Shown one piece after another: positions 6,455-12,803 of a DNA stretch of 12,803 nucleotides; the first letter of the stretch is position 1, and each line of letters opens with the position of its first letter. This DNA comes from Stramenopiles sp. TOSAG23-2. Taxonomy: Eukaryota > Sar. Both the position numbers and the translations under genes were made by a program. The stretch is from assembly GCA_900128395.1 (NCBI GenBank), contig LT649833.1, positions 1 through 12,803 of the forward strand, in the 5' to 3' direction. Below the pieces are notes generated by a model that saw only the letters and a program-made list of their open reading frames with translations, ran no database searches and was not told where the DNA came from.

Positions 6455-8443
6455 TCATTTTTTCAAACCACTGAAATCATGTTCCAGTTGCATGACAATT
6501 TCACAATGGTTTGATTGTGGAAACATATCGACTGATGTTGCACGAATTGGTTTGTATGGAAATCCTCTTACATTTCTTTTCTTTGGTAAACATAATTTAT
6601 AAATATCCTCAATAAATGAACCTTTTGGATTACATGATACATACACTAAACAATCAATAGCTCTACACGTACGTAAGGCATGAATGACACTTGGATGCAA
6701 ACCAGCACGTGGAGGATCAACTATTGCAACAACTTTTGTATCATTTTTTACATTATTTCTAATGCTACTGCTACCACTGCTACTATTATCATTACCATCA
6801 TCTTTCTTCGATGTTGATGTTATTTTCAACAACATTTTCCCCAACACATCTTCTGCTTTAGATGCAATAAATTCAGCATTCGATATGTTATTATGCTTCG
6901 CGTTTTCAATCGCATCTTCTACTGCAGATTCACACATTTCTACACCAATTAATTTATTGACTTTATCCCCCAATTTTGACGTTACACAAATACCAATTGT
7001 TCCGGTACCACAACATACATCAACTATGGTGACTTTACTATCCTGGTTATTATTATTATCATCTTTTGCATTTTTATCAAAACTGCTAGTGCAAAAATCG
7101 GATACGATTGAATATAATTTATTTGCTCCTTCTGTGTTAATTTGAAAGAAAGAATTTGGTGACATTTTGAAATCTAAATTTAAAATAGTATCTGCTATTG
7201 TTTTGGTTCCATACAAATGTTCTACTGGATCATTGCTACTAGGTTGTGACGGGCCGGTGTAATATTGTATAAAAAAAGATTTCCAAACGTTTTCATCACC
7301 ACCATTTTTAAACCATAATTTCAATTTTTCTACTTCTTCCAACCAATGCATTGGAGGATTTGACATATCAATATTAATTTGCAATATGATCATCATGTGC
7401 TTCGAGGTAGAACTAAATTTCACCGTCATTTGCCTCCATGTACCTTGGTGCGTCATGTAATCATATGGTGGAAACTTCGATTCGACTAAAAAATTATTAA
7501 ATAATTCGCATGCTTTTAACACATGTGGTGGGCAAACAGAGCATTCATTTGGTTTTGCAACTACTAATGTATCTCCAAATGAACCCAAACGAAAGCCAAC
7601 AGTAACTTTTCCATCTTTATCTTTTCCTACTGTAAATTCACATTTATTGCGATAACCATGTTCAACTGGTGATGGGCAAATATCTTTATATTCACAACAT
7701 CTTCCTTCAAAATCTCTAGATTGCACCCACGTTGGTAATCTATCAAAGGCCTTCATACCAGAGTTTTTTTCATCTTTTTTATAAATTTTTAACAAATCTT
7801 TTCTTGTTTTTCGTTTTATTTTTTTCAAAACCGTCATCATTTCTTGATTTTTTTGTTTTAATTGATCGTCATATGACATATTCCAAAGTGGCATAACTTG
7901 ATTGCGGATATCTTTTGGTTTTCCATCATCTACACGCTGCTTTTTATCAGCGTGTTGTTCCCCATTGTCGTTGCCATCTCGTTGTTGATTCAAATATGCT
8001 TCTCGTTTCCTAGATCCTTTTGCACTTTTACTATTACTTAAATTTGTCACCTTATCGCTTACGATTAAATTTTTTCCTTTGTGCACAATTTCTGGAATCT
8101 TTAATAGTGCTTGTTGTTTTGACTCTTCATCATCAAAGGTAACAAATCCATATTTTATATGTCGTACTGGTCTCTTTTGACAATTTTTAAATGTTATCTT
8201 GTGTTTCTGTAGTAATCTCTTAAAATCTTTACGATTATCAAAATCTCTTAAATTTGTAACAAAAATCTTTAGCGAAGTTTGTCCATAATTATTATTATTA
8301 TTGCTAGAAGAGGTGGATGAAGAGGAATAAGAAGAGGCATTATTATTATTATTATTATTATTACTATTATCAGCAGCATCCTTAGTAATAACAGTAGTTG
8401 TTGTCGCGGTTATATCAATTGCTACATCTTGTTCTGTCTCCAT
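6455..8443 (-). CDS. TRMT2A: tRNA (uracil-5-)-methyltransferase, TRMT2A-like, with RRM
   Basis: I start at ATG 8443 (METEQDVAID), giving 662 residues. The frame extends eight codons upstream only to a GTG. Order of parts: Ser/Asn-rich N-terminus (25-52); RRM (about 56-131) with RNP2 LKIFVTNL (57-64) and RNP1 KYGFVTFD (96-103); Lys-rich linker; a family-typical GYRNKCEFTVG; and the TrmA/RumA-type catalytic domain. That domain has FFQIN (432-436), the SAM loop CCGTGTIG (477-484), DPPRAG (576-581), nucleophile Cys604 in YVSCNP and general-base Glu648 in NHCEIV. All key residues are present. The family makes m5U54 in the T-loop of tRNAs using SAM. An RRM ahead of the catalytic domain matches metazoan and plant/protist-type TRMT2A rather than bacterial TrmA. 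A Ser/Asn-rich insert (about 540-568) interrupts the Rossmann fold. Confidence 0.93.
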   Translation of the reverse strand: METEQDVAIDITATTTTVITKDAADNSNNNNNNNNASSYSSSSTSSSNNNNNYGQTSLKIFVTNLRDFDNRKDFKRLLQKHKITFKNCQKRPVRHIKYGFVTFDDEESKQQALLKIPEIVHKGKNLIVSDKVTNLSNSKSAKGSRKREAYLNQQRDGNDNGEQHADKKQRVDDGKPKDIRNQVMPLWNMSYDDQLKQKNQEMMTVLKKIKRKTRKDLLKIYKKDEKNSGMKAFDRLPTWVQSRDFEGRCCEYKDICPSPVEHGYRNKCEFTVGKDKDGKVTVGFRLGSFGDTLVVAKPNECSVCPPHVLKACELFNNFLVESKFPPYDYMTHQGTWRQMTVKFSSTSKHMMIILQINIDMSNPPMHWLEEVEKLKLWFKNGGDENVWKSFFIQYYTGPSQPSSNDPVEHLYGTKTIADTILNLDFKMSPNSFFQINTEGANKLYSIVSDFCTSSFDKNAKDDNNNNQDSKVTIVDVCCGTGTIGICVTSKLGDKVNKLIGVEMCESAVEDAIENAKHNNISNAEFIASKAEDVLGKMLLKITSTSKKDDGNDNSSSGSSSIRNNVKNDTKVVAIVDPPRAGLHPSVIHALRTCRAIDCLVYVSCNPKGSFIEDIYKLCLPKKRNVRGFPYKPIRATSVDMFPQSNHCEIVMQLEHDFSGLKK
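8285..8362. repeat. ATT/AAT trinucleotide repeat tracts coding poly-Asn
   Basis: Two ATT runs (about 8287-8302 and 8339-8362 on the plus strand) encode the asparagine runs near residues 27-34 and 47-51 of the methyltransferase. The DNA between them encodes mainly serine. These are likely length-polymorphic microsatellites. Confidence 0.75.
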
Positions 8444-8831
8444 GATAGTATGTTGATAATTCTTCACGTGACTGGCTAGATATAATCTTATCTATACGAT
8501 CTTAATAGTTTATATATGTGTATGTACATATATATGTATGTGCCTGGTGTATGGAAATATATAAATGTATATACAGTATATACCAGGTATATTAATATAT
8601 TATAAAAATAATTCTAAAAAAAAAAAAAAAACTCTTCAACAATAAAAAATAATTTTATGGTGGTGGTGTTGGTAGTGTTGCTGTGATACTACGAGGAGGT
8701 TAAATACTAGTGAGTCATTTAAGGTATTAATAGGCAGAAAAAAAAGTGCCGTATAGTAGTAGCGTTTTAGTTTCCATAACCCTTGTAGACTTCAAAGAAG
8801 ATAGATCTCCGCGTTGCAATATTATTATTTT
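8444..8831. other. Spacer between two minus-strand genes, with A16 tract
   Basis: This contains the 5' region of the methyltransferase gene and the 3' region of the PIP-box gene. A16 at 8616-8631 reads as T16 followed by AG on the minus strand, about 170 nt upstream of the methyltransferase ATG. That is a splice-acceptor-like tract or simply a homopolymer. AT-rich partial palindromes lie at 8510-8590. No gene is seen. Confidence 0.5.
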
Positions 8832-9734
8832 TTAAACCTCTTCTTGTTGTTTGTATGTCGTACTTTTTTTTCGTTTTTTGTTCTTTCCAATCATTCTAGA
8901 AAAATAACTTTTAATAGACCGTTGTTTTACAGAATTATTATCACAACCACTACCTGATAGAATAATTCCACTTTGTTTGTCACCATCGTAGATTAAATTA
9001 AAATTTGTTAATGGAAATCTCTTCCCTAACTTTAATTTTTCTTTTGCATTATTAATAACTTTTACAACATGTTTCCCTTTATAGCGACATAGACATCTAT
9101 ATGCAGGTAGATTTACTTTATTTGCTTCTTCGCAAATATGACTGCCATAATTATGAATACCTGGTGCACCAAACATATATACAAATGAGGTTGCCAAAAA
9201 ATTGAAAGATACATCACTATCTTTCGTTTTATAAAAAATTTCACCTGCATTTCTTATCGTCTTTAATGCATCCGCTTTATCTTCTTTCTCTAACTTTAAA
9301 AATTGTGACAAGGATTTACAATACCTTCTTGCATGATTGTTGGCAAAGCTTTTTATTAACAAATCACGTTGCTGTCGCTCTACAATATATTCTTTCTCTA
9401 ACTCCATAATTTTATCTTTTTTTTCGTCAGATCTTTTCTTTAACCACACATCAAAAATAAATATAGCTTCTTTCATTGCAGGTGTTTGATGTGGGTGATG
9501 TACCGCACGTTCTTTCATTGCTCTTATGGTCCAGTAACTTTTGTATTTACATCCTGGTTGAGTAGCCAATTCGATCGTTTTTGTTGCTACGATAGCATTT
9601 TTAAAGCCATTGCCTTTTATAGTTGTTGCCGGGTCGTTATCCGTAAAGAGATTCTTAGGTATTATCGTAGCATTATTATTATTATCTTTTTCTATTATTC
9701 CATGGCATCTATCCCATTCTTTTGCTTCCTCCAT
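8832..9734 (-). CDS. Unrecognised 300-aa protein with C-terminal PCNA-binding (PIP) box
   Basis: ATG 9734 to TAA 8832, intronless. I do not recognise the main domain. Visible features are an Asn-containing N-terminus, KYKSYWTIRAMKERAVHHPH (about 63-82), a charged helical stretch DVWLKKRSDEKKDKIMELEK (about 95-114) that could form a short coiled coil, and a Cys/Gly-containing region around FGAPGIHNYGSHICEE. Near the end, QRSIKSYF (271-278) fits the PIP-box pattern Q-x-x-(I/L/M)-x-x-(F/Y)-(F/Y) exactly. It is followed at once by a basic cluster (KNKKRKK, 284-290) that can serve as a nuclear signal and often supports PCNA binding. This position, near a flexible C-terminus, is typical of replication or repair clients of PCNA. 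The inference is therefore a nuclear PCNA partner; its biochemical activity is unknown. Confidence 0.78.
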   Translation of the reverse strand: MEEAKEWDRCHGIIEKDNNNNATIIPKNLFTDNDPATTIKGNGFKNAIVATKTIELATQPGCKYKSYWTIRAMKERAVHHPHQTPAMKEAIFIFDVWLKKRSDEKKDKIMELEKEYIVERQQRDLLIKSFANNHARRYCKSLSQFLKLEKEDKADALKTIRNAGEIFYKTKDSDVSFNFLATSFVYMFGAPGIHNYGSHICEEANKVNLPAYRCLCRYKGKHVVKVINNAKEKLKLGKRFPLTNFNLIYDGDKQSGIILSGSGCDNNSVKQRSIKSYFSRMIGKNKKRKKSTTYKQQEEV

Positions 9735-9994
9735 ATATTAATAATAGTCTATATATATATATATATAGTATGCCGTTGATTTACTCTATTCGTCCTTTCT
9801 ACAGCTTGCAACAAATATAATCCGTCAACACGCACATCTATTTATTATATGTTGATAACTGAAATTTCTATTTTCGTTTTTTCTGTTGTTGTTGTTGAAG
9901 TTAGATTAAAAGATTTTAAAGTTCGTTCTTCGAATATCAAAGCTTTGCTGGTTTGAGTAGCTCTTATCTCTCCAGAGAGTTCTCTCTGATCTCT
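9735..9994. other. Intergenic region upstream of the PIP-box gene
   Basis: This holds the likely 5' region of the minus-strand PIP-box gene. It has an AT run at about 9751-9767, a GTTGTTGTTGTTG stretch near 9885, and a short AGAGAG-TT-CTCTCT inverted repeat (9974-9987) just left of the mobile element. No gene is seen. Confidence 0.5.
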
Positions 9995-10037
9995 CCTATA
10001 GGGGTGCAAAAACCTGGGTCACAGTATTCACCTGCTA
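9995..10037 (+). repeat. Left terminal inverted repeat of the MITE
   Basis: 43 bp, beginning CCTATAGGGGTGCAAAAACC and ending CACCTGCTA. It pairs with 10350-10393. Confidence 0.82.
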
Positions 10038-10349
10038 TAGTGGTATATACACTACATAGCATTATAATGGTATTACTATATTATATTTATTTAATAGGTA
10101 CATACCATTGGCTACTGTCATTAATTTTATCAGTCCATTTTCGCAATTTGATGCTTATATACATAAATTATTAGATATTGATATATGGTTTTTGGCTACA
10201 AAACGAAAGTTGCGAAAATCTCCTGCATTCCAATTCTTGGTTCTTGCCGTGAATCACTTCGTACTTATGGCTATACTAAATACCTGTAATATATCTATCA
10301 AATATTTACAATGGTATGTCTATCTTGTATGCTATATCCACTGTATATA

Positions 10350-10393
10350 TAGCAGGTGAATACTGCGACCCAGGGTTTTTGCACCCCTATAGG
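10350..10393 (-). repeat. Right terminal inverted repeat of the MITE
   Basis: 44 bp, beginning TAGCAGGTGAATACTG and ending GCACCCCTATAGG. It differs from the left copy by one substitution (C for T) and one extra G in GGG. Confidence 0.82.
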
Positions 10394-10796
10394 TATATTA
10401 TTTTAATGCATGCCTGGCATGTAGCACTGTAGTATTAAGATAATATAGCTGATCGGATATTAATTTTTAAGGTAAACATTTCAGAGAACATGGTACTGCG
10501 ATAATATTATAAATCAGAAAAGAATTTTTCTTTCTGGATAAATTTTAATTTTATTTTTTAGATTTTTTTGTGTGGTGGTGTTAGCTACCTGGTAAATATG
10601 ATCCAATTTATACTTTTATCATACCAATATAAATATAATATATGCTGGTATGCATATGTGCATATATATAATATTATGGAAAAATAATAATAAAAAAACA
10701 GAATGAATAGGAGATAAATTTGAATAACTAAAGAAGAAACAACAAAAACGAAACGAGGTATATAAGAACGTCATCAATTTCTTTGATGTCAATAAT
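10394..10796. other. Intergenic region upstream of the exonuclease gene
   Basis: This is the 5' region of the exonuclease gene, with a small inverted repeat CATGCC-TGGCATG near 10410 and TATGCATATGTGCATATA near 10648. The 60 nt before the ATG are A-rich, as in a leader. No coding sequence is seen. Confidence 0.5.
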
Positions 10797-12251
10797 ATGG
10801 CATATCGTATAACTCATCCTTCGTTGTTTATAAGACGTGGAAGAAGTCGTATCGTTTCATTGCAACCACGACAATCAAAGGCATGTTATTATACAACATT
10901 TAATAATAAGATTAATATTTATAATAATAATGTAAATAAATATACAAATTTAATATGGAAAAACAAAGTAAATTATCCTATGCAACCAATACAAAAGCGT
11001 AATAAGATACACATATTGCCAGAAGCAAAAGAAGCAGAGATTCATGATAGAAAATTATTGAAATTGGAGCAAGAATGGACGACAGGAAAATTGTATAAAT
11101 TTAAAGGCAAAATACATATTGTTAAATGTTTAAAAGATGAAAAATGTGCAATGGATGCTTTTCTTGCAGATATTGAAAACTCTTCTATTGTTACGACAGG
11201 GGGAACAAAAATGAGTGTCATAGGATTTGATACGGAAACCAAACCTGCTACCGACGAATTACAACCACCTGCTACGGTGCAAATAAGTACAAAAAACCAT
11301 GCTATTATCTATCATTTAACGCATAGAAATTTTTTGTTTGATGGAAAGTTTCCACCACTATTAAAAGCGGTCTTGGCAAATGATAAAATATTAAAAATTG
11401 GAGTTCAAATTGCAACTGATACGGAAGAATTACTATATGCATATGGTGTTACGACATGTGGAGTTTTTGATATAAATATGTTGTTCCCCAAGAAGCAAGA
11501 TACAAAAGGCCTTCGAAAATTAGCATCAGAATACCTTGATTTAGATCTAGAAAAAAGCAGATCTATTACGTGTTCTAATTGGGGTAGAGCAGAGTTAACA
11601 GATCTTCAAAAATTGTATGCTGCGTATGATGCAAGTGTGGTACTAGAAGTTTTCGAAAAAATGAAAGAAGTAGATAGTGAAACGTTTCAAGTAGATGAAG
11701 ATAGAATATTTCATTATTTATTTCGGCCAGATGAATTTATTGGTTTTGAAACAATTACCAGTACAAAACAAACAGAAGACGATGAAGAACAACTAATGAG
11801 CGTGCCAATTAATCCACATGTATATGAAAAACGTTTTAAAAAAATTGAAGAGCCTGTGAATGGAAAATATATTATGCCAGGAGGAAGGTATAATACGTAT
11901 AAACAGAAGACAGTTGCAAAAAGTTTTATTGATTTATATACATCGTATTTATATAGATTTATATTAGAAAAAAAGAACGGTACGCATGACGAATTAGGGG
12001 AAGAGGAAGAAAAGGAGCCAGTGTTATTGATACCAATGTTTTTTCCTCCTTCATTACGTTTAATATTCCATAACATTGCAACAAAAAATGATTTGTATTC
12101 GATTAGTCGAGGACACCGTGGCGATAATAAAAGGATGTTAGCTATTTGGAAAAGTGAACAAGCATATAGAACAGTTCGTGATACAAAATGCATTTATCCT
12201 AGCCCACAAGAATTAGCCGAGAGGAACAAACTTAATGGGAAAGTTAGTTAA
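10797..12251 (+). CDS. DEDDy 3'-5' exonuclease (WRN/EXD2-type), probably mitochondrial
   Basis: ATG 10797 in a good context (ATAATATGG) opens a 484-residue intronless frame ending in TAA. The first ~75 residues have many Arg/Lys (FIRRGRSRIV, QPRQSKACYY) and no acidic residue before Glu76, as in a mitochondrial presequence. The DnaQ-like exonuclease domain spans about 105-292: motif I GFDTET (Asp145, Glu147), motif II IGVQIATD (Asp208), and motif III LYAAYD with Tyr274 and Asp278 (Y-x-x-x-D). SNWGRAELTDLQKLYAAYD is the classic lead-in of WRN-like exonucleases. The four metal-binding acids and the Tyr are present, so it should be active on DNA or RNA 3' ends. The C-terminal part (293-484) is acidic/basic and unrecognised. 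Residues 296-345 are duplicated exactly downstream, and the C-terminus may be shortened by a frameshift. Confidence 0.88.
   Translation: MAYRITHPSLFIRRGRSRIVSLQPRQSKACYYTTFNNKINIYNNNVNKYTNLIWKNKVNYPMQPIQKRNKIHILPEAKEAEIHDRKLLKLEQEWTTGKLYKFKGKIHIVKCLKDEKCAMDAFLADIENSSIVTTGGTKMSVIGFDTETKPATDELQPPATVQISTKNHAIIYHLTHRNFLFDGKFPPLLKAVLANDKILKIGVQIATDTEELLYAYGVTTCGVFDINMLFPKKQDTKGLRKLASEYLDLDLEKSRSITCSNWGRAELTDLQKLYAAYDASVVLEVFEKMKEVDSETFQVDEDRIFHYLFRPDEFIGFETITSTKQTEDDEEQLMSVPINPHVYEKRFKKIEEPVNGKYIMPGGRYNTYKQKTVAKSFIDLYTSYLYRFILEKKNGTHDELGEEEEKEPVLLIPMFFPPSLRLIFHNIATKNDLYSISRGHRGDNKRMLAIWKSEQAYRTVRDTKCIYPSPQELAERNKLNGKVS
11682..11831 (+). repeat. 150-bp perfect direct repeat, copy 1 (inside exonuclease gene)
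   Basis: This copy encodes residues 296-345 (starts TFQVDEDRIF, ends NPHVYEK) in the main frame. It begins ACGTTT, and ACGTTT also occurs at its right edge (11831-11836), which is microhomology at both ends of the unit. Confidence 0.95.
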
Positions 12252-12450
12252 AGAAATGAAACAATTTAACTATGAAAAGAGAGAAGAAGAGAGAGATACG
12301 TTTCAAGTAGATGAAGATAGAATATTTCATTATTTATTTCGGCCAGATGAATTTATTGGTTTTGAAACAATTACCAGTACAAAACAAACAGAAGACGATG
12401 AAGAACAACTAATGAGCGTGCCAATTAATCCACATGTATATGAAAAATGA
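12235..12450 (+). pseudogene. Out-of-frame C-terminal extension carrying the duplicated 50 residues
   Basis: A frame offset by one from the exonuclease starts within its last codons and runs MGKLVKEMKQFNYEKREEER into the second copy of the 50-residue repeat, ending at TGA directly after YEK. The overlap reads NKLNGKVS-stop in the main frame but NGKLVKEM if one base of the GGGAAA stretch were absent. The lead-in reads like protein. It may be a real extension hidden by a sequencing error, a true frameshift pseudo-tail, or a separate short frame that is not translated. Confidence 0.4.
12298..12447 (+). repeat. 150-bp perfect direct repeat, copy 2 (past the exonuclease stop)
   Basis: This is identical base for base by eye to 11682-11831, offset 616 bp, and the flanks are unrelated on both sides. 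Complete identity over 50 codons implies a very recent duplication, gene conversion, or an assembly join. Confidence 0.95.
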
Positions 12451-12803
12451 AGTGTGTGCGCGAATTAGCTAAAATATATATGTGAATAATTTAATACTTT
12501 CTTCTGTTGCTAAAAGTACTTATTATCAGGTATATCTTATAGCAAAAGTCTACCAGGTATACAGCACCTACCAAGCCCTGGGCAAGCAGCTGGTGTTCTG
12601 GTGAAATCTGGAAATGTGAGATGACGTATGCGGGTGTTAAATCTACCGTATCGACGAGATGATTCGCACATTCGAACAACTAAAGAAAGAGAATAAGAAA
12701 GCAAAGAAACATATATTAGATATATAGATCTGTGTGGATGAAGACGACGAGATGAGCAAGAATAATAAGAAGACAAGTATTCCAAGTTATCAACAATAAT
12801 CAT
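12451..12803. other. 3' flank and window edge
   Basis: This is less AT-rich than the other spacers, with GC-richer DNA at 12548-12650 that probably reflects the minus-strand exon described separately. On the plus strand VYQVYSTYQALGKQLVFW (12548-12601) is also open but short. An ATG on the minus strand lies exactly at the window edge (12803). Confidence 0.4.
12491..12679 (-). CDS. Probable last exon of a minus-strand gene cut by the window edge, unrecognised
   Basis: On the minus strand, a pyrimidine-rich tract ending TTCTCTTTCTTTAG stops at 12680. It leads straight into an open stretch of 62 codons: LFECANHLVDTVDLTPAYV, then ISHFQISPEHQLLAQGLVGA, then VYLVDFCYKIY, ending in TAA at 12491. 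The composition is protein-like and the base composition is less AT-rich than the spacers. There is no ATG, which fits an internal acceptor and a terminal exon. The upstream exon would lie beyond 12700 or outside the window. A minus-strand frame from 12803 (MIIVDNLEYL) might belong to it, but no good donor is visible. The family is not recognised. Confidence 0.38.
   Translation of the reverse strand: MFECANHLVDTVDLTPAYVISHFQISPEHQLLAQGLVGAVYLVDFCYKIYLIISTFSNRRKY

Larger units (their letters stand above)
9995..10393. mobile_element. Fold-back MITE-like element with long terminal inverted repeats
   Basis: The left end (9995-10037) and right end (10350-10393) are reverse complements over 43/44 bp with one mismatch and one indel. 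The core is GGGGTGCAAAAACC at 10001 and its complement ending at 10387. The outermost CCTATAGG is itself a palindrome, so it may include a TA or TATA target duplication, as expected for Tc1/mariner-type insertions. Further complementary pairs lie inside: CATACCATT (10101-10109) with AATGGTATG (10310-10318), and TTTTCGCAA (10138-10146) with TTGCGAAAA (10210-10218). The whole ~399-bp unit can therefore fold back on itself. No transposase frame is present, so it would be non-autonomous. The superfamily is uncertain because the target duplication cannot be separated from the palindrome. Confidence 0.8.

Noticed and set aside
6684-7145. 153-residue hydrophobic plus-strand frame
   Set aside because: It is antisense to the catalytic domain of the methyltransferase. 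The hydrophobicity comes from reversed Asn/Ser/Lys codons.
8444-8467. Eight-codon extension of the methyltransferase
   Set aside because: It would start at GTG, whereas the ATG at 8443 has A at -3 and G at +4.
9953-10359. Two plus-strand frames in the MITE region as possible transposase remnants
   Set aside because: They follow the fold-back sequence, have no DDE-like or zinc-finger motifs, and are too short.
1-12803. Giant-virus origin (AT-rich, Asn-rich proteins, mostly intronless genes)
   Set aside because: Spliceosomal introns, a PTS1 enzyme, a mitochondrial presequence and RRM-TRMT2A point to nuclear DNA, and no capsid or viral replication gene is seen.
1-12803. tRNA, rRNA or CRISPR features
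   Set aside because: TTCGA-like words occur but without acceptor and anticodon stems. No regularly spaced repeats with spacers were found.

Overview
This window is AT-rich nuclear DNA from a unicellular eukaryote. The evidence is short spliceosomal introns, a peroxisomal targeting tail, a mitochondrial-type presequence, an RRM-containing TRMT2A-type tRNA methyltransferase, asparagine-rich trinucleotide-repeat tracts and AT microsatellite spacers. TAA and TGA are both used as stops and the long reading frames have no internal stops, so the nuclear code looks standard. I cannot name the organism. The gene set would fit a free-living protist, for example a stramenopile-like alga or flagellate, but that is a low-confidence inference.

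Left part (1-4670). A broken-off minus-strand gene (1-433) lies only 26 nt behind the stop of a spliced minus-strand gene (460-2545). The spliced gene encodes about 640 residues made of two complete, tandemly duplicated short-chain dehydrogenase/reductase (SDR) domains ending in the peroxisomal signal SKL. Each domain carries one short intron. The two introns are recognisably homologous in sequence, yet sit 26 nt apart in the aligned exons, and the second uses a GC donor. Head-to-head with this gene is an intronless CaiB/BaiF (family III) CoA-transferase (3387-4670) ending in GKL. An 841-nt spacer with a pair of identical 11-bp palindromes separates them. A plausible but unproven reading is a co-regulated peroxisomal CoA-thioester/hydroxyacyl module.

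Middle part (4671-9734). An unrecognised single-span membrane protein (5101-6075, plus) converges on a TRMT2A-like tRNA uridine-5 methyltransferase (6455-8443, minus). Next comes an unrecognised 300-residue minus-strand protein whose C-terminus holds a textbook PCNA-interacting (PIP) box followed by a basic cluster (8832-9734).

Right part (9735-12803). A ~400-bp fold-back MITE-like element with 43/44-bp terminal inverted repeats (9995-10393) lies in a gene-free stretch. It is followed by a mitochondrial-type DEDDy 3'-5' exonuclease (10797-12251). A perfect 150-bp (50-codon) stretch of that gene is repeated just past its stop codon, in a frame that a one-base change would join to the main protein. 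The right edge holds what looks like the last exon of another minus-strand gene (12491-12679), preceded by a good 3' splice site.

The most unusual features are the paired displaced introns in the duplicated SDR gene, the peroxisomal SDR/CoA-transferase pair with its palindromes, the perfect 150-bp direct repeat, and the orphan PIP-box protein.
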